Assembly: GCA_021736385.1 (NCBI GenBank)
Contig: JAIPFY010000009.1
Location: 1 to 63,736, forward strand
Direction of reading: 5' to 3'
Origin: Spirochaetia bacterium
GTDB taxonomy: Bacteria; Spirochaetota; Spirochaetia; CAKZLE01
DNA length: 63,736 bases
Below the pieces are notes generated by a model. The model was given only the letters and a program-made list of their open reading frames with translations, ran no database searches and was not told the DNA's origin. A program made the position numbers and the translations under genes. Shown one piece after another: positions 24,233-32,028 of the stretch; position 1 is the stretch's first letter, and each line of letters starts with the position of its first letter.

Positions 24233-24261
24233 ACTGTAAGCCTATGAGGAGAGTTTGTCAA
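24233..24261 (-). promoter_or_regulatory. promoter of the ABC transporter operon
   Basis: On the minus strand TTGACA (24261-24256), a 17-base spacer and TACAGT (24238-24233) lie directly upstream of the inverted-repeat operator, which would cover the transcription start. Confidence 0.65.
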
Positions 24262-24358
24262 TAGGGGATCGTGAAATGTTTCAGATTCTTTTCAGATCGC
24301 CGAATCATCTCTGATCAGGCACCAGATCCCTCTGGTGTGAGAAGGTCGGGAAGAGACA

Positions 24359-24401
24359 GCAGCCCCTCCGGCTCTTCTGTGTGAAGGGCTGAAGGGGCTG
24401 C
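24359..24401 (-). terminator. hairpin after the 24427-25020 gene
   Basis: GCAGCCCCT (24359-24367) and AGGGGCTGC (24393-24401) form a 9-bp stem with further pairing inside the loop. It follows the minus-strand gene by 25 bases. The T-tract is weak, so termination is plausible rather than certain. Confidence 0.5.
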
Positions 24402-24426
24402 AGGTATGACCAAGTCTGCTATACGG

Positions 24427-25020
24427 TCAGTTCATGGTCTTTCTGATCTCATCCCGCAGCTGATCGAGTACCTGATTGAACTGGGCATCGAGACGCTGGT
24501 AGGATTGATAGAGCAGGTCAAGGAAGTCCTTGTCCTGTTCTGGCTGAAGGTCTATACGCTGCCCGGTCTGCTGTTCGAGCATCTGCTGTTTCTGCATGAG
24601 CTGCGGGCGGTACTGTTCTGCAAGCCGCTCCCTGAGATTATCTTTGGTACCCAGATACTGGCCATAGAGATTATCGATCTGGACCATCAGATCCATCACC
24701 CCTTCGTCTTCGCCTGAGAGCAGCAGGATCAGTGCTTTGATCTTGCCCAGCAGCGGTACGTATCCGTCATTCTGGGGAAGATTGATGTTCGCGATGATCG
24801 TCTCGATCATCGAAGCTCGTACTACCGGTCTGTCAGGTTCCCCGATCTGTTCGAAGTCCCGGGAAGCATCCTCTATGGTCTTATCGTAATCATGGATGAA
24901 GGTCCCGGCGATACGCTTTCCCTGTTTCTCCAACTCGTCCCTATGCAGCTGTTCCGGATCACTGTCAATATCTTCGACTCGTTCCATCGCTATCTCAAAA
25001 GCTGATTTTATTCTTGCCAT
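24427..25020 (-). CDS. conserved-looking hypothetical protein, helical and glutamine-rich
   Basis: I do not recognise this 197-residue protein. It starts MARIKSAFEIAMERVEDID at ATG 25020, 21 codons inside a longer frame; AGAGGGGG lies 12 bases upstream. It is highly charged and helical, with leucine- and glutamine-rich segments in the last 70 residues that could form a coiled coil. It has no signal peptide, membrane helix or cysteine cluster. The start resembles that of a cytosolic structural protein restricted to certain lineages. It stands alone, divergent from the MobA-like gene. Confidence 0.65.
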   Translation of the reverse strand: MARIKSAFEIAMERVEDIDSDPEQLHRDELEKQGKRIAGTFIHDYDKTIEDASRDFEQIGEPDRPVVRASMIETIIANINLPQNDGYVPLLGKIKALILLLSGEDEGVMDLMVQIDNLYGQYLGTKDNLRERLAEQYRPQLMQKQQMLEQQTGQRIDLQPEQDKDFLDLLYQSYQRLDAQFNQVLDQLRDEIRKTMN

Positions 25021-25111
25021 GGTGTTATGCAACCCCCTCTTACCACATGTGTGATGATTAAGGATAGCCGTTTTCAGCCGCATCGTCTAGCCGTGAGGGG
25101 ACAAATCCCTC

Positions 25112-25140
25112 TTGCTCCGTCTGCTCCTTCGGCGTAGAAT
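25112..25140 (+). promoter_or_regulatory. promoter of the mobA-like gene, apparently leaderless
   Basis: TTGCTC (25112-25117), a 17-base spacer and TAGAAT (25135-25140) end six bases before the ATG at 25147. There is no ribosome-binding site in between. Confidence 0.4.
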
Positions 25141-25146
25141 ACCTCT

Positions 25147-25788
25147 ATGAGTGGAACGACGATCCCCGCAGTGATCCTTGCCGGTGGAATGAGCAGCAGA
25201 TACGGTTCAGACAAGGCACATGCCCTGTTCGATGGCCGGCGGCTGATAGAACGAGCGGTGCAGCTCTCCCGACACTGTACTGAAAGAGTGCTCATCGTAT
25301 CGAAGCGACCGGAAGCCTTTCAGGACTGCGATGCAGAGTCCATCGGAGAGGATCTGCGCATCTGCTCACCGATGGTCGGAATCATCTCAGCGATCAGGCA
25401 CCTGGAGAAGACCGGCTCCTATGAGTCGATCCTTGTGCTCTCCTGTGATATGGTATGGCATCCTGAGCATCTGCTTGATCACCTGATCGGGATCAGGACC
25501 GACAAGGCGGTCTTTCTGGCAGGAGGGGGGCTTCTGCAGCCGTTTCCCGGCAGGTATCCGCTATCGAGCCGGCCGATCTTCGAAGCCGCCGTGGATCAGC
25601 AGCGGTTCCGGATGCGTCCGGTCCTGGAGCTCATCCCGCATCTATGTCTGCCAGCAGACCACTGGTGGATCGCGAACATCAACAGACCTGAAGAGTTAAG
25701 AGAGGCAGAACATGACAGAACCGATCTATTACAGCGAACCCTATACCCGGACCATACCCTCCTGCGTGATCGCAGTACTCCCCTATAA
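25147..25788 (+). CDS. mobA: molybdenum cofactor guanylyltransferase-like nucleotidyltransferase
   Basis: A 213-residue MobA-like protein with the nucleotidyltransferase signature AVILAGGMSSRYGSDKA (residues 8-24) and an LSCDM metal-binding aspartate near residue 99. MobA attaches GMP to molybdopterin. The domain seems complete by about residue 185 (WIANINRPEELREAE). The remaining codons overlap the next gene by 77 bases, a long overlap. No other molybdenum cofactor gene is in the window, so a different NTP-transferase role is possible. Confidence 0.75.
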   Translation: MSGTTIPAVILAGGMSSRYGSDKAHALFDGRRLIERAVQLSRHCTERVLIVSKRPEAFQDCDAESIGEDLRICSPMVGIISAIRHLEKTGSYESILVLSCDMVWHPEHLLDHLIGIRTDKAVFLAGGGLLQPFPGRYPLSSRPIFEAAVDQQRFRMRPVLELIPHLCLPADHWWIANINRPEELREAEHDRTDLLQRTLYPDHTLLRDRSTPL

Positions 25789-26914
25789 GGATCACTGGGC
25801 GGTCGAACTGGATCGAACCATCTTCTATCCCGAGGGAGGGGGACAGCCCGGAGACCGTGGACACATCGATGGGTATGAGATCCATGATACGATCAAGCAG
25901 GATGGCCGGATCCTCCATCTCTGCAGGACCCCACCACAGCTCACCGCGGGAGATCAGGTCTCCTGCACCCTCGACTGGGACTTCCGCTATGACTATATGC
26001 AGCAGCATACCGGACAGCATATCCTCTCGGGGGTCATGTACCGTCTGTATCATATCGGGACTCTCGCCGTACATCAGGGACTCGAGTATGTGACCATCGA
26101 GACCGACAGAGAACAGATCACCCCGGAGGAGCAGGAGGCCATCGAAGATGAGGCGAACCGTATGATCTGCCTGAACCTCCCTGTCTGGTATGATCAGAAG
26201 GACGAAAAGGAGGTCTCCCGCATCCCTCTGCGCAGGGCACCGAAAGTAGCCGGGTCCATCCGACTGGTGACCATCGATTCCTGTGACATCGCAGCCTGTG
26301 GAGGGGTCCATCTGAAGCGTACCGGGGAGGCCCGTCTGATCAGGATCATCTCCTCTGAGAGCATCAGGGGGAGGGTCCGACTGGCGTTCAAGATCGGCTC
26401 TCGTGCCATGGAGGATTACCGCAGCAAGGATCGTATCGTACAGAGTCTCTCCAGACTCTATTCAGCGAAGGAGCACGAGATCGTGGAGCAGTCCGAGAAG
26501 AGACTCGAACAGCTCAAGGAGCTTCAGCAGCGCTATCTCTCCCTTGAGAGACGTCACACTACAGCACTGCTTGCACAGGCGATCGAAGCGGCTGAAGAGC
26601 TCGGGGGCATCAGAGTGGCTGCCCTGGATCTTACCGGTGAGAACCCGGGCTTCCTCAAGGGCCTTGCCAAAGCGCTGCCGCAGGAGAGACCTGCAGCCCT
26701 GTGCGCCGTGCAGGAGCAGGATCATGGTGAGCTGCAGTGGCTCATCGCGGTCACCGAGGGGGTACCTTTCGATGTCGCTGCGATGAGGGGCACTCTGTTC
26801 CCCCTCATCGGGGCAAAGGGCGGGGGTAAGCCGCCGGTATGGCAGGGGAAGGGCACCGAGGCTGCAGGTAAACAGCAGTTCCTCAGTGCCTTCAAAGGAC
26901 TCTTCAGAGCATGA
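25712..26914 (+). CDS. alanyl-tRNA editing protein (AlaX-like) with DHHA1 domain
   Basis: A 400-residue trans-editing protein that would hydrolyse mischarged Ser- or Gly-tRNA(Ala). The N-terminal part resembles the AlaRS editing region, with FYPEGGGQPGD, the zinc-ligand motifs HTGQH (about residues 95-99) and CGGVH (about 195-199). A coiled coil then leads into a C-terminal DHHA1-like glycine-rich domain (GAKGGGKPP). This is the long AlaX form. It overlaps the preceding mobA-like gene by 77 bases and ends in an ATGA with the AlkD-like frame. Confidence 0.88.
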   Translation: MTEPIYYSEPYTRTIPSCVIAVLPYKDHWAVELDRTIFYPEGGGQPGDRGHIDGYEIHDTIKQDGRILHLCRTPPQLTAGDQVSCTLDWDFRYDYMQQHTGQHILSGVMYRLYHIGTLAVHQGLEYVTIETDREQITPEEQEAIEDEANRMICLNLPVWYDQKDEKEVSRIPLRRAPKVAGSIRLVTIDSCDIAACGGVHLKRTGEARLIRIISSESIRGRVRLAFKIGSRAMEDYRSKDRIVQSLSRLYSAKEHEIVEQSEKRLEQLKELQQRYLSLERRHTTALLAQAIEAAEELGGIRVAALDLTGENPGFLKGLAKALPQERPAALCAVQEQDHGELQWLIAVTEGVPFDVAAMRGTLFPLIGAKGGGKPPVWQGKGTEAAGKQQFLSAFKGLFRA

Positions 26915-26925
26915 GGGAGGCACCG

Positions 26926-27636
26926 ATGCGATACGAGAGGATCATCGATGAACTCAGGGGGCTCGGTTCTCCCGAGAAGGCTCAGCATCTGAGCAGGTTC
27001 TTCAAGACCGGAGCAGGTGAGTATGGGGAGGGGGATCGGTTCCTGGGTATCACCATGCCGGTGCAGCGGGAGGTGGTGAGACGGCATGCTCAGGAGGTGT
27101 CGCTTCATGACATCGAGCAGCTGGTCACCCATGAGCTGCATGAGTGCCGGATGGTCGGTCTGCTGCTGCTCATCGCCAGGTACGAGAAGAGTCGTGATGA
27201 GCAGCAGAGGGATGGGTATGCCCGATGGTACGTAGAACATGTTCAGTATGTGAACAGCTGGGATCTGGTCGATGTGACCTGCCCCAGGATCCTGGGGCCA
27301 TGGCTTGCAGATCGTGACCGTACGGTCCTCTATGAGCTTGCCCGTGCCGATCACCTGTGGAGCAACCGCATCGCGGTGATCACCACGCTCTACTTCATCA
27401 AGCGTGATGACTTCACCGACACCTTGCGTCTTGCAGACCTGCTGCTCGACCATCGTCACGACCTGATGCACAAGGCGGTCGGCTGGATGCTGCGTGAGGT
27501 GGGCAAACGCGATGCGGCATGTGAGAAGGCATTTCTGAAAGAACGGTATGCCCGTATGCCGAGGACCATGCTGCGGTACGCCATCGAACGGTTCCCCGAA
27601 GAGGAACGGAAGCGGTATCTCCATGGACATATCTGA
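26926..27636 (+). CDS. DNA alkylation repair enzyme (AlkD-like)
   Basis: A 236-residue all-helical HEAT-repeat protein. The YGEGDRFLGITMPVQREVVRR segment and YVEHVQYVNSWDLVDV region match the AlkD family of DNA glycosylases that remove bulky or cationic alkyl purines. The frame opens at ATG 26911, overlapping the previous stop, but GAGGGAGG precedes ATG 26926 at a normal distance, so I prefer it. The downstream membrane-protein gene overlaps its end by 14 bases. Confidence 0.83.
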   Translation: MRYERIIDELRGLGSPEKAQHLSRFFKTGAGEYGEGDRFLGITMPVQREVVRRHAQEVSLHDIEQLVTHELHECRMVGLLLLIARYEKSRDEQQRDGYARWYVEHVQYVNSWDLVDVTCPRILGPWLADRDRTVLYELARADHLWSNRIAVITTLYFIKRDDFTDTLRLADLLLDHRHDLMHKAVGWMLREVGKRDAACEKAFLKERYARMPRTMLRYAIERFPEEERKRYLHGHI

Positions 27637-28228
27637 GTTCGATGACAGGGATCATCATGCACAGCTGAAGGTGATCATCCGCAGGACCGTCGGTGGTTTC
27701 ATCATGCTCTTCCTGGTCTACGGACTGCTGTTCCTCTTCATGCGGGAGTCCCTGCTGCAGGCCGGGAGCTGGCTCGGTGAGTATCTCGGTCTGCCGGGGA
27801 TCGGGATCTACTGCTTTCTGGTGGACATGTTCATCGTACCGGCTACGATCGATGTGGTCTTTCCCTTCACCCTCTCCTGGCCGGCAGTTCCGCTGCTTGC
27901 AGTCATGGGCATCGCTTCCATGCTCGGAGGGTTCTGCGGCTATCTCCTTGCCCGGACGTTCAATCGCCTCGAGGTGGTCCATGCCCTGACACGGGCGTAT
28001 CAGGAGAACGGCAGGGAGCTGATCAGAAAGTATGGTGGCTGGGCTGTGGTCATAGCCGGGCTCACTCCGGTCCCCTTCTCGACAGTCTGCTGGATCGCAG
28101 GCCTGCTGGAACTGCCTCCCCATACGGTGCTGCTCGCTACCGCCTCACGCATACCGAGGATCATCATCTATTATCTGCTGATCCAGGCAGGGGTGAGCCT
28201 CTTCGGGCTGATCCCCGTCCCGGTATGA
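27623..28228 (+). CDS. VTT/YqaA-type membrane protein
   Basis: A 201-residue protein with about four to five hydrophobic segments and the VTT-domain signature near the C-terminus (GGWAVVIAGLTPVPFSTVCW, then a polar loop containing RIPR). This fits the DedA/YqaA/SNARE-associated family, implicated in lipid scrambling or ion homeostasis. ATG 27623 lies in the last codons of the AlkD-like gene, so it probably ends the mobA-alaX-alkD-like run. Its specific role is unknown. Confidence 0.78.
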   Translation: MDISEFDDRDHHAQLKVIIRRTVGGFIMLFLVYGLLFLFMRESLLQAGSWLGEYLGLPGIGIYCFLVDMFIVPATIDVVFPFTLSWPAVPLLAVMGIASMLGGFCGYLLARTFNRLEVVHALTRAYQENGRELIRKYGGWAVVIAGLTPVPFSTVCWIAGLLELPPHTVLLATASRIPRIIIYYLLIQAGVSLFGLIPVPV

Positions 28229-28239
28229 TGAGCACCTGC

Positions 28240-28917
28240 TCAAGGCTCCAGAAGGATCCCTGAGAGTCGTTTCCAGCTTGCAAGAAAGGCATCCTTCTTA
28301 TCATGGTCCCCGATCTGGAAGTAATCCATACCGGCCTCCTGTGCCGTCACACCATCGATCTCGGGTCTGTCCCCGACCACCAGTACCTGCTTTGGCGGTA
28401 TGCCCATCTGATGTGCGATACTCGTATAAGCTTTCGGTGCAGGACGTATATGACCGCTCTGGTCTGCACAGATGCGATAGGAGAAGAGGGTGGGTTTCAG
28501 CCCGATCGCCTTGAGTCGCTCATCGATGACTCCGGTATCGGAATAGAGAGCCATCAGGTACTTCCTGGACATCAGGGAGAGGGTGTCCCGACAGATCTGC
28601 TCTGTCTGGTAGTACTTCGCCAGCGTACGGATCACCGCCGGATAGTAGTCATGGTGGTACCAGTGCCCGATGGTGACCGCATTGATCGGCGGTCTGTCCG
28701 GATGAGCATCATTGAGCAGTTTCGCGATCCCCTCGAAGAGGTACATCTTGTACTCCGAGCCCGATCTGAACTCCTTGCCAGCCAGCGGCTTGAGCAGGGT
28801 GTTCATGGCGCGGATCTTCTCGTACATCTGCATGTTGCCAAGCACGAGACGTTTGCCGAAACCGGCTTTCACATAGAGAGTCCCATCGAGATCGAAGATG
28901 CATCCTGTATATATCAT
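28240..28917 (-). CDS. HAD-superfamily hydrolase
   Basis: A 225-residue phosphatase-like protein with HAD motif I at the N-terminus (FDLDGTLY, residues 8-15), motif II in MALYSDTG, a lysine in the RPAPKAY segment (motif III) and motif IV in VVGDRPEIDGVTAQEAG. The cap is of the C1 type. It probably dephosphorylates a small sugar phosphate or nucleotide. Its ATG overlaps the stop of the ankyrin lipoprotein gene by one base, so it is cotranslated with it. The substrate is not predictable. Confidence 0.85.
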   Translation of the reverse strand: MIYTGCIFDLDGTLYVKAGFGKRLVLGNMQMYEKIRAMNTLLKPLAGKEFRSGSEYKMYLFEGIAKLLNDAHPDRPPINAVTIGHWYHHDYYPAVIRTLAKYYQTEQICRDTLSLMSRKYLMALYSDTGVIDERLKAIGLKPTLFSYRICADQSGHIRPAPKAYTSIAHQMGIPPKQVLVVGDRPEIDGVTAQEAGMDYFQIGDHDKKDAFLASWKRLSGILLEP

Positions 28918-31900
28918 CAGAGTTCTAATACCCGTAATCGGTTCATGATGTCAAGGTTGTGAGCCATCTGTGCAGCCTCTGCAGGGGTCTCTCCTGCCAG
29001 ATTCTCCCTGTTCGGGTCTGCCCCGAGACTCAGGAGGTACTCGACAGAGGCCATGGACCCGAAGATCGCCGCGGCATGCAGCGGGGTGTTCCCCTGCTGA
29101 TCGGTCGATGCGATGTTCTCCGGTGAGATGATCCAGGACAGGGCATCGGTGCCCAGGGAGAAGGCCATACTCAACGGGGTCATCCCGTCCCCGTTACGGG
29201 AGAACAGGTCGGCCCCTGCTGCGACGAGCACTTCTACAGCTGATCTGTTGCTTGAGAGGAACGCGTTGTGCAGCGGGGTGTTGATCTGGTTGTTCCTGCT
29301 GTTTATATCGGCACCCTTGCTGATCAATCGGGAGATGACCTCGGCGGAGGCATTCACCTGGATCGCCGTATGCAGCGGGGTGTTTCCCTCATTGTCACGG
29401 TCAAAGATCATGGGTCCGGTTATGAACCAGCTCACGACATCGACCCCGGCCTTGAATGCGACTTTCAGCGGCGTGTCACCATAGCGGTTCTCAGCATAGA
29501 TGTCCGCACCTTTGTCAGACAGGAGGATGCAGGTCTGTTCGTTCTTGTTGCGTACCGCTTCATGGAGCGGGGTGTTACCCCGGTCATCACGGGTATTGTA
29601 GTCGGCCCCGAGGCTGATCAGCAGTTCGGAGATGCCCCAGTAGTTCTTGCGTGTCGAGAGCAGCAGGGGGGTCATACCGGTGTTATCGCGTGATTCCAGA
29701 GAAGCCCCGTACTCATAGAGCATCTTGATGCTCAATCGGTCCTGATGGAGCACCGCTGTATGCATCGGTGTGTTCCCGCTGAGATTCCTCAGCTCCACAT
29801 CTGCTCCGAGGATCAGCAGCAGCTTGGCACTGCGTGAAGCTCCCCAGGAGATAGCGGTGAGCAGCGGGGTGTTCCCGTAGTTATCACGGGAATCGATACC
29901 TGCCCCGTGGTTGATCAGCTGACGGCAGATCTCTACCCCGCTGTTCTTGACCGCGAGGTGCAGCGGGGTCATCCCCTGACTGTTGCGTGCATGGACCACA
30001 GCACCCTGTTCGATCAGATACTCACTGATCAGCGGATAGTTCCACAAGGCCGCAAGATGCAGCGGAGTGTTCCCCTCATCATCATAATCATGGATGTTCT
30101 CATCGCTGATGATCTGGGAAGTCAGTTCGATCCCCTTCTCGAAGGCGAGGACCACCGAGGACTTCCCCCGGTTGTTGGTCATGAAGGGGTCAGTGCCGCT
30201 CACGGTAAGCAGATGAGCTGCTTGCGCATAGGCACCGGTGACTGCCAGGTGCAGGGGGGTCTCTCCCTGCAGGTTCTTCCCGTTGAGTTCTGCCCCCGCT
30301 GCTATGATATGTTCCAGGACCTCGAGCTTCGCCCCGATACTGACAGCGGTATGCAGTGGAGAGTTCCCCTCCCCATCGGTGATCTGGTTCATCTCTGCCC
30401 GATAGAACCAGCTGACGGTGCTGATGCCCTTGATCAGAGCCCTGGTGAGGGGAGTGATCCGGTTATAGTTCTGTATGAAGATATCAGCCCCTGCATCAAG
30501 CAGCAGCTGAGCAGCCTGTCTGTTGTTCTGTGCGAGGGCTGCCATGATAGGGGTGTTCCCGGTAGCGTTCCTGTTGTCAGGGTCGGCACCGCGCTTGAGC
30601 AGCAGCTGCACGAACTCAGGGTCCACCCCTGACTGCATCGCACCGCTCAACGGGGTATCCCCGAAGATGTTCCTGCTGTTCACCTCAGCCCCCCGGTCGA
30701 GGAGGAACTCCGCCGTGACGGTCGTCCGTCCTGGAGCGATCGACAGGTGCAGCGGGCTGTTGTTCCTGGCATCGCGGGCATCCACATCAGCACCTGAGTC
30801 CACCAGGATCCTGACCAGATCGGTATAATCGTGTGCGATCGCGATATGGAGCGGAGTATCCTCCTGTTCGTCGCGGGCTTCCAGATAGGCATAGTTGTCG
30901 ATGAGCATCCTCATGATCGCACGGTGTCGGAACTCGGCAGCCCTATGCAGGGGGGTCGATCCGCCTTCGAAACGGATGTTGACATCTTTGTTGGCGACCG
31001 CCTGATAGGCGTAGTAGAACTCCTGTCGTGCCGGCATCACCGAATAGCTGATGATCAGCAGTCGTGCAGTCTCTGCATGGTCATCGCTGTCTCTATATGA
31101 GAGTGCTATATCAAGGGGGGTCTGCCCCGCTTCGTTTGTCACGTTGATGTCGGCCCCGTAGTCGATGAGCGCTTCTGTGATCCGATACGAACCGCGTATG
31201 GCCGCATGGTGGGCAGGGGTGTTGCCCTCTGGATCGGCAGTGTTGACGAACTGCTCACCGAGGAGATCTGTGACCGCAGCGGCACCACTGGAGAAGGCCA
31301 TGGCAAGAGCGGTGCGACCAGCTGCATCGGCATGATAGATCAGTGACCCTGATCCTGAGAGCAGGTGGGCTGTGGTGAAGGAGATCTCAGCTGCGATATG
31401 CAGTGGTAGACGACCACTCTCATCCTGCAGGGATGGATCGGCTCCGTGTTTCAGCAGCAGGGTGATCATGCTCAGGTCATCGAGCCCGGCTGCAAGATGA
31501 AGCGGGGTCCTTCCCTGATCATCCCTCTCGCTGAGGGTCCCGGTATCTTTGAGGATGAACTGTTCAGCCAGGGAAAGATCGAGAGCCGCTACCGCTTCGA
31601 ACAGATTAGCAGGTGCCGGTTCGGCAGGCAGTACGTCCGGTTCCGGTATCGGTACCTCTTCTACAGGTTCCTCCAGCTGTGCTGCTTCAGTATCGTCTGC
31701 CTCTGCTTCAGCGTCGGGGACCTCCTGAGGGAGGATGATCTCCGGCTCCTGCGGTTCTACGGCAGGAGTGACACTGATCTCGACAGGTTCGGGTTCCGGG
31801 CTCTGGACCGGCAGTGCAGTCTCTGTCTCCTGAGGAAGCTCTTCTGGTGTCCCCAGGGTGCTGCAGGAGGTGAGGGTGAAACCGGCGAGGACCAGGATGA

Positions 31901-31922
31901 TCGCGATCATTCGTTTGAACAT
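28917..31922 (-). CDS. giant ankyrin-repeat lipoprotein
   Basis: A 1001-residue secreted lipoprotein. The N-terminus has a lipobox (TLTSC, cysteine 20) after a hydrophobic helix, then an acidic proline/glutamate-rich linker (about residues 25-105). From about residue 130 to the end there are roughly 26 ankyrin repeats with GxTPLHxA cores. Five repeats are replaced by variants containing S/T-x-x-x-I/L and D-x-x-G-N-T-P at about 210, 499, 598, 826 and 924; two pairs are 98-99 residues apart. Ankyrin proteins mediate protein binding, so a surface or periplasmic scaffold is likely. AGAGG lies about 12 bases before the ATG. Confidence 0.9.
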   Translation of the reverse strand: MFKRMIAIILVLAGFTLTSCSTLGTPEELPQETETALPVQSPEPEPVEISVTPAVEPQEPEIILPQEVPDAEAEADDTEAAQLEEPVEEVPIPEPDVLPAEPAPANLFEAVAALDLSLAEQFILKDTGTLSERDDQGRTPLHLAAGLDDLSMITLLLKHGADPSLQDESGRLPLHIAAEISFTTAHLLSGSGSLIYHADAAGRTALAMAFSSGAAAVTDLLGEQFVNTADPEGNTPAHHAAIRGSYRITEALIDYGADINVTNEAGQTPLDIALSYRDSDDHAETARLLIISYSVMPARQEFYYAYQAVANKDVNIRFEGGSTPLHRAAEFRHRAIMRMLIDNYAYLEARDEQEDTPLHIAIAHDYTDLVRILVDSGADVDARDARNNSPLHLSIAPGRTTVTAEFLLDRGAEVNSRNIFGDTPLSGAMQSGVDPEFVQLLLKRGADPDNRNATGNTPIMAALAQNNRQAAQLLLDAGADIFIQNYNRITPLTRALIKGISTVSWFYRAEMNQITDGEGNSPLHTAVSIGAKLEVLEHIIAAGAELNGKNLQGETPLHLAVTGAYAQAAHLLTVSGTDPFMTNNRGKSSVVLAFEKGIELTSQIISDENIHDYDDEGNTPLHLAALWNYPLISEYLIEQGAVVHARNSQGMTPLHLAVKNSGVEICRQLINHGAGIDSRDNYGNTPLLTAISWGASRSAKLLLILGADVELRNLSGNTPMHTAVLHQDRLSIKMLYEYGASLESRDNTGMTPLLLSTRKNYWGISELLISLGADYNTRDDRGNTPLHEAVRNKNEQTCILLSDKGADIYAENRYGDTPLKVAFKAGVDVVSWFITGPMIFDRDNEGNTPLHTAIQVNASAEVISRLISKGADINSRNNQINTPLHNAFLSSNRSAVEVLVAAGADLFSRNGDGMTPLSMAFSLGTDALSWIISPENIASTDQQGNTPLHAAAIFGSMASVEYLLSLGADPNRENLAGETPAEAAQMAHNLDIMNRLRVLEL

Positions 31923-31983
31923 GTGTGTACATACCTCTGCTCCAAGTATATACGATATGGTTTCCCATGAAAACAGAAAAATA

Positions 31984-32003
31984 CCCGCCTGATGACAGGC
32001 GGG
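31984..32003 (-). terminator. intrinsic terminator after purB
   Basis: CCCGCCTG (31984-31991) and CAGGCGGG (31996-32003) form an 8-bp GC-rich stem with an ATGA loop. On the minus strand it is followed by TATTTTTCTGTTTTC, a clear U-tract, 26 bases past the purB stop. It ends the purine operon. Confidence 0.88.
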
Positions 32004-32028
32004 CAGCTAAGATGACTATCTCGATGAA

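Noticed and set aside
29113-31970. Long plus-strand frames opposite the ankyrin gene
   Set aside because: They are antisense to a highly repetitive coding sequence and owe their length to its codon pattern; none has family motifs.
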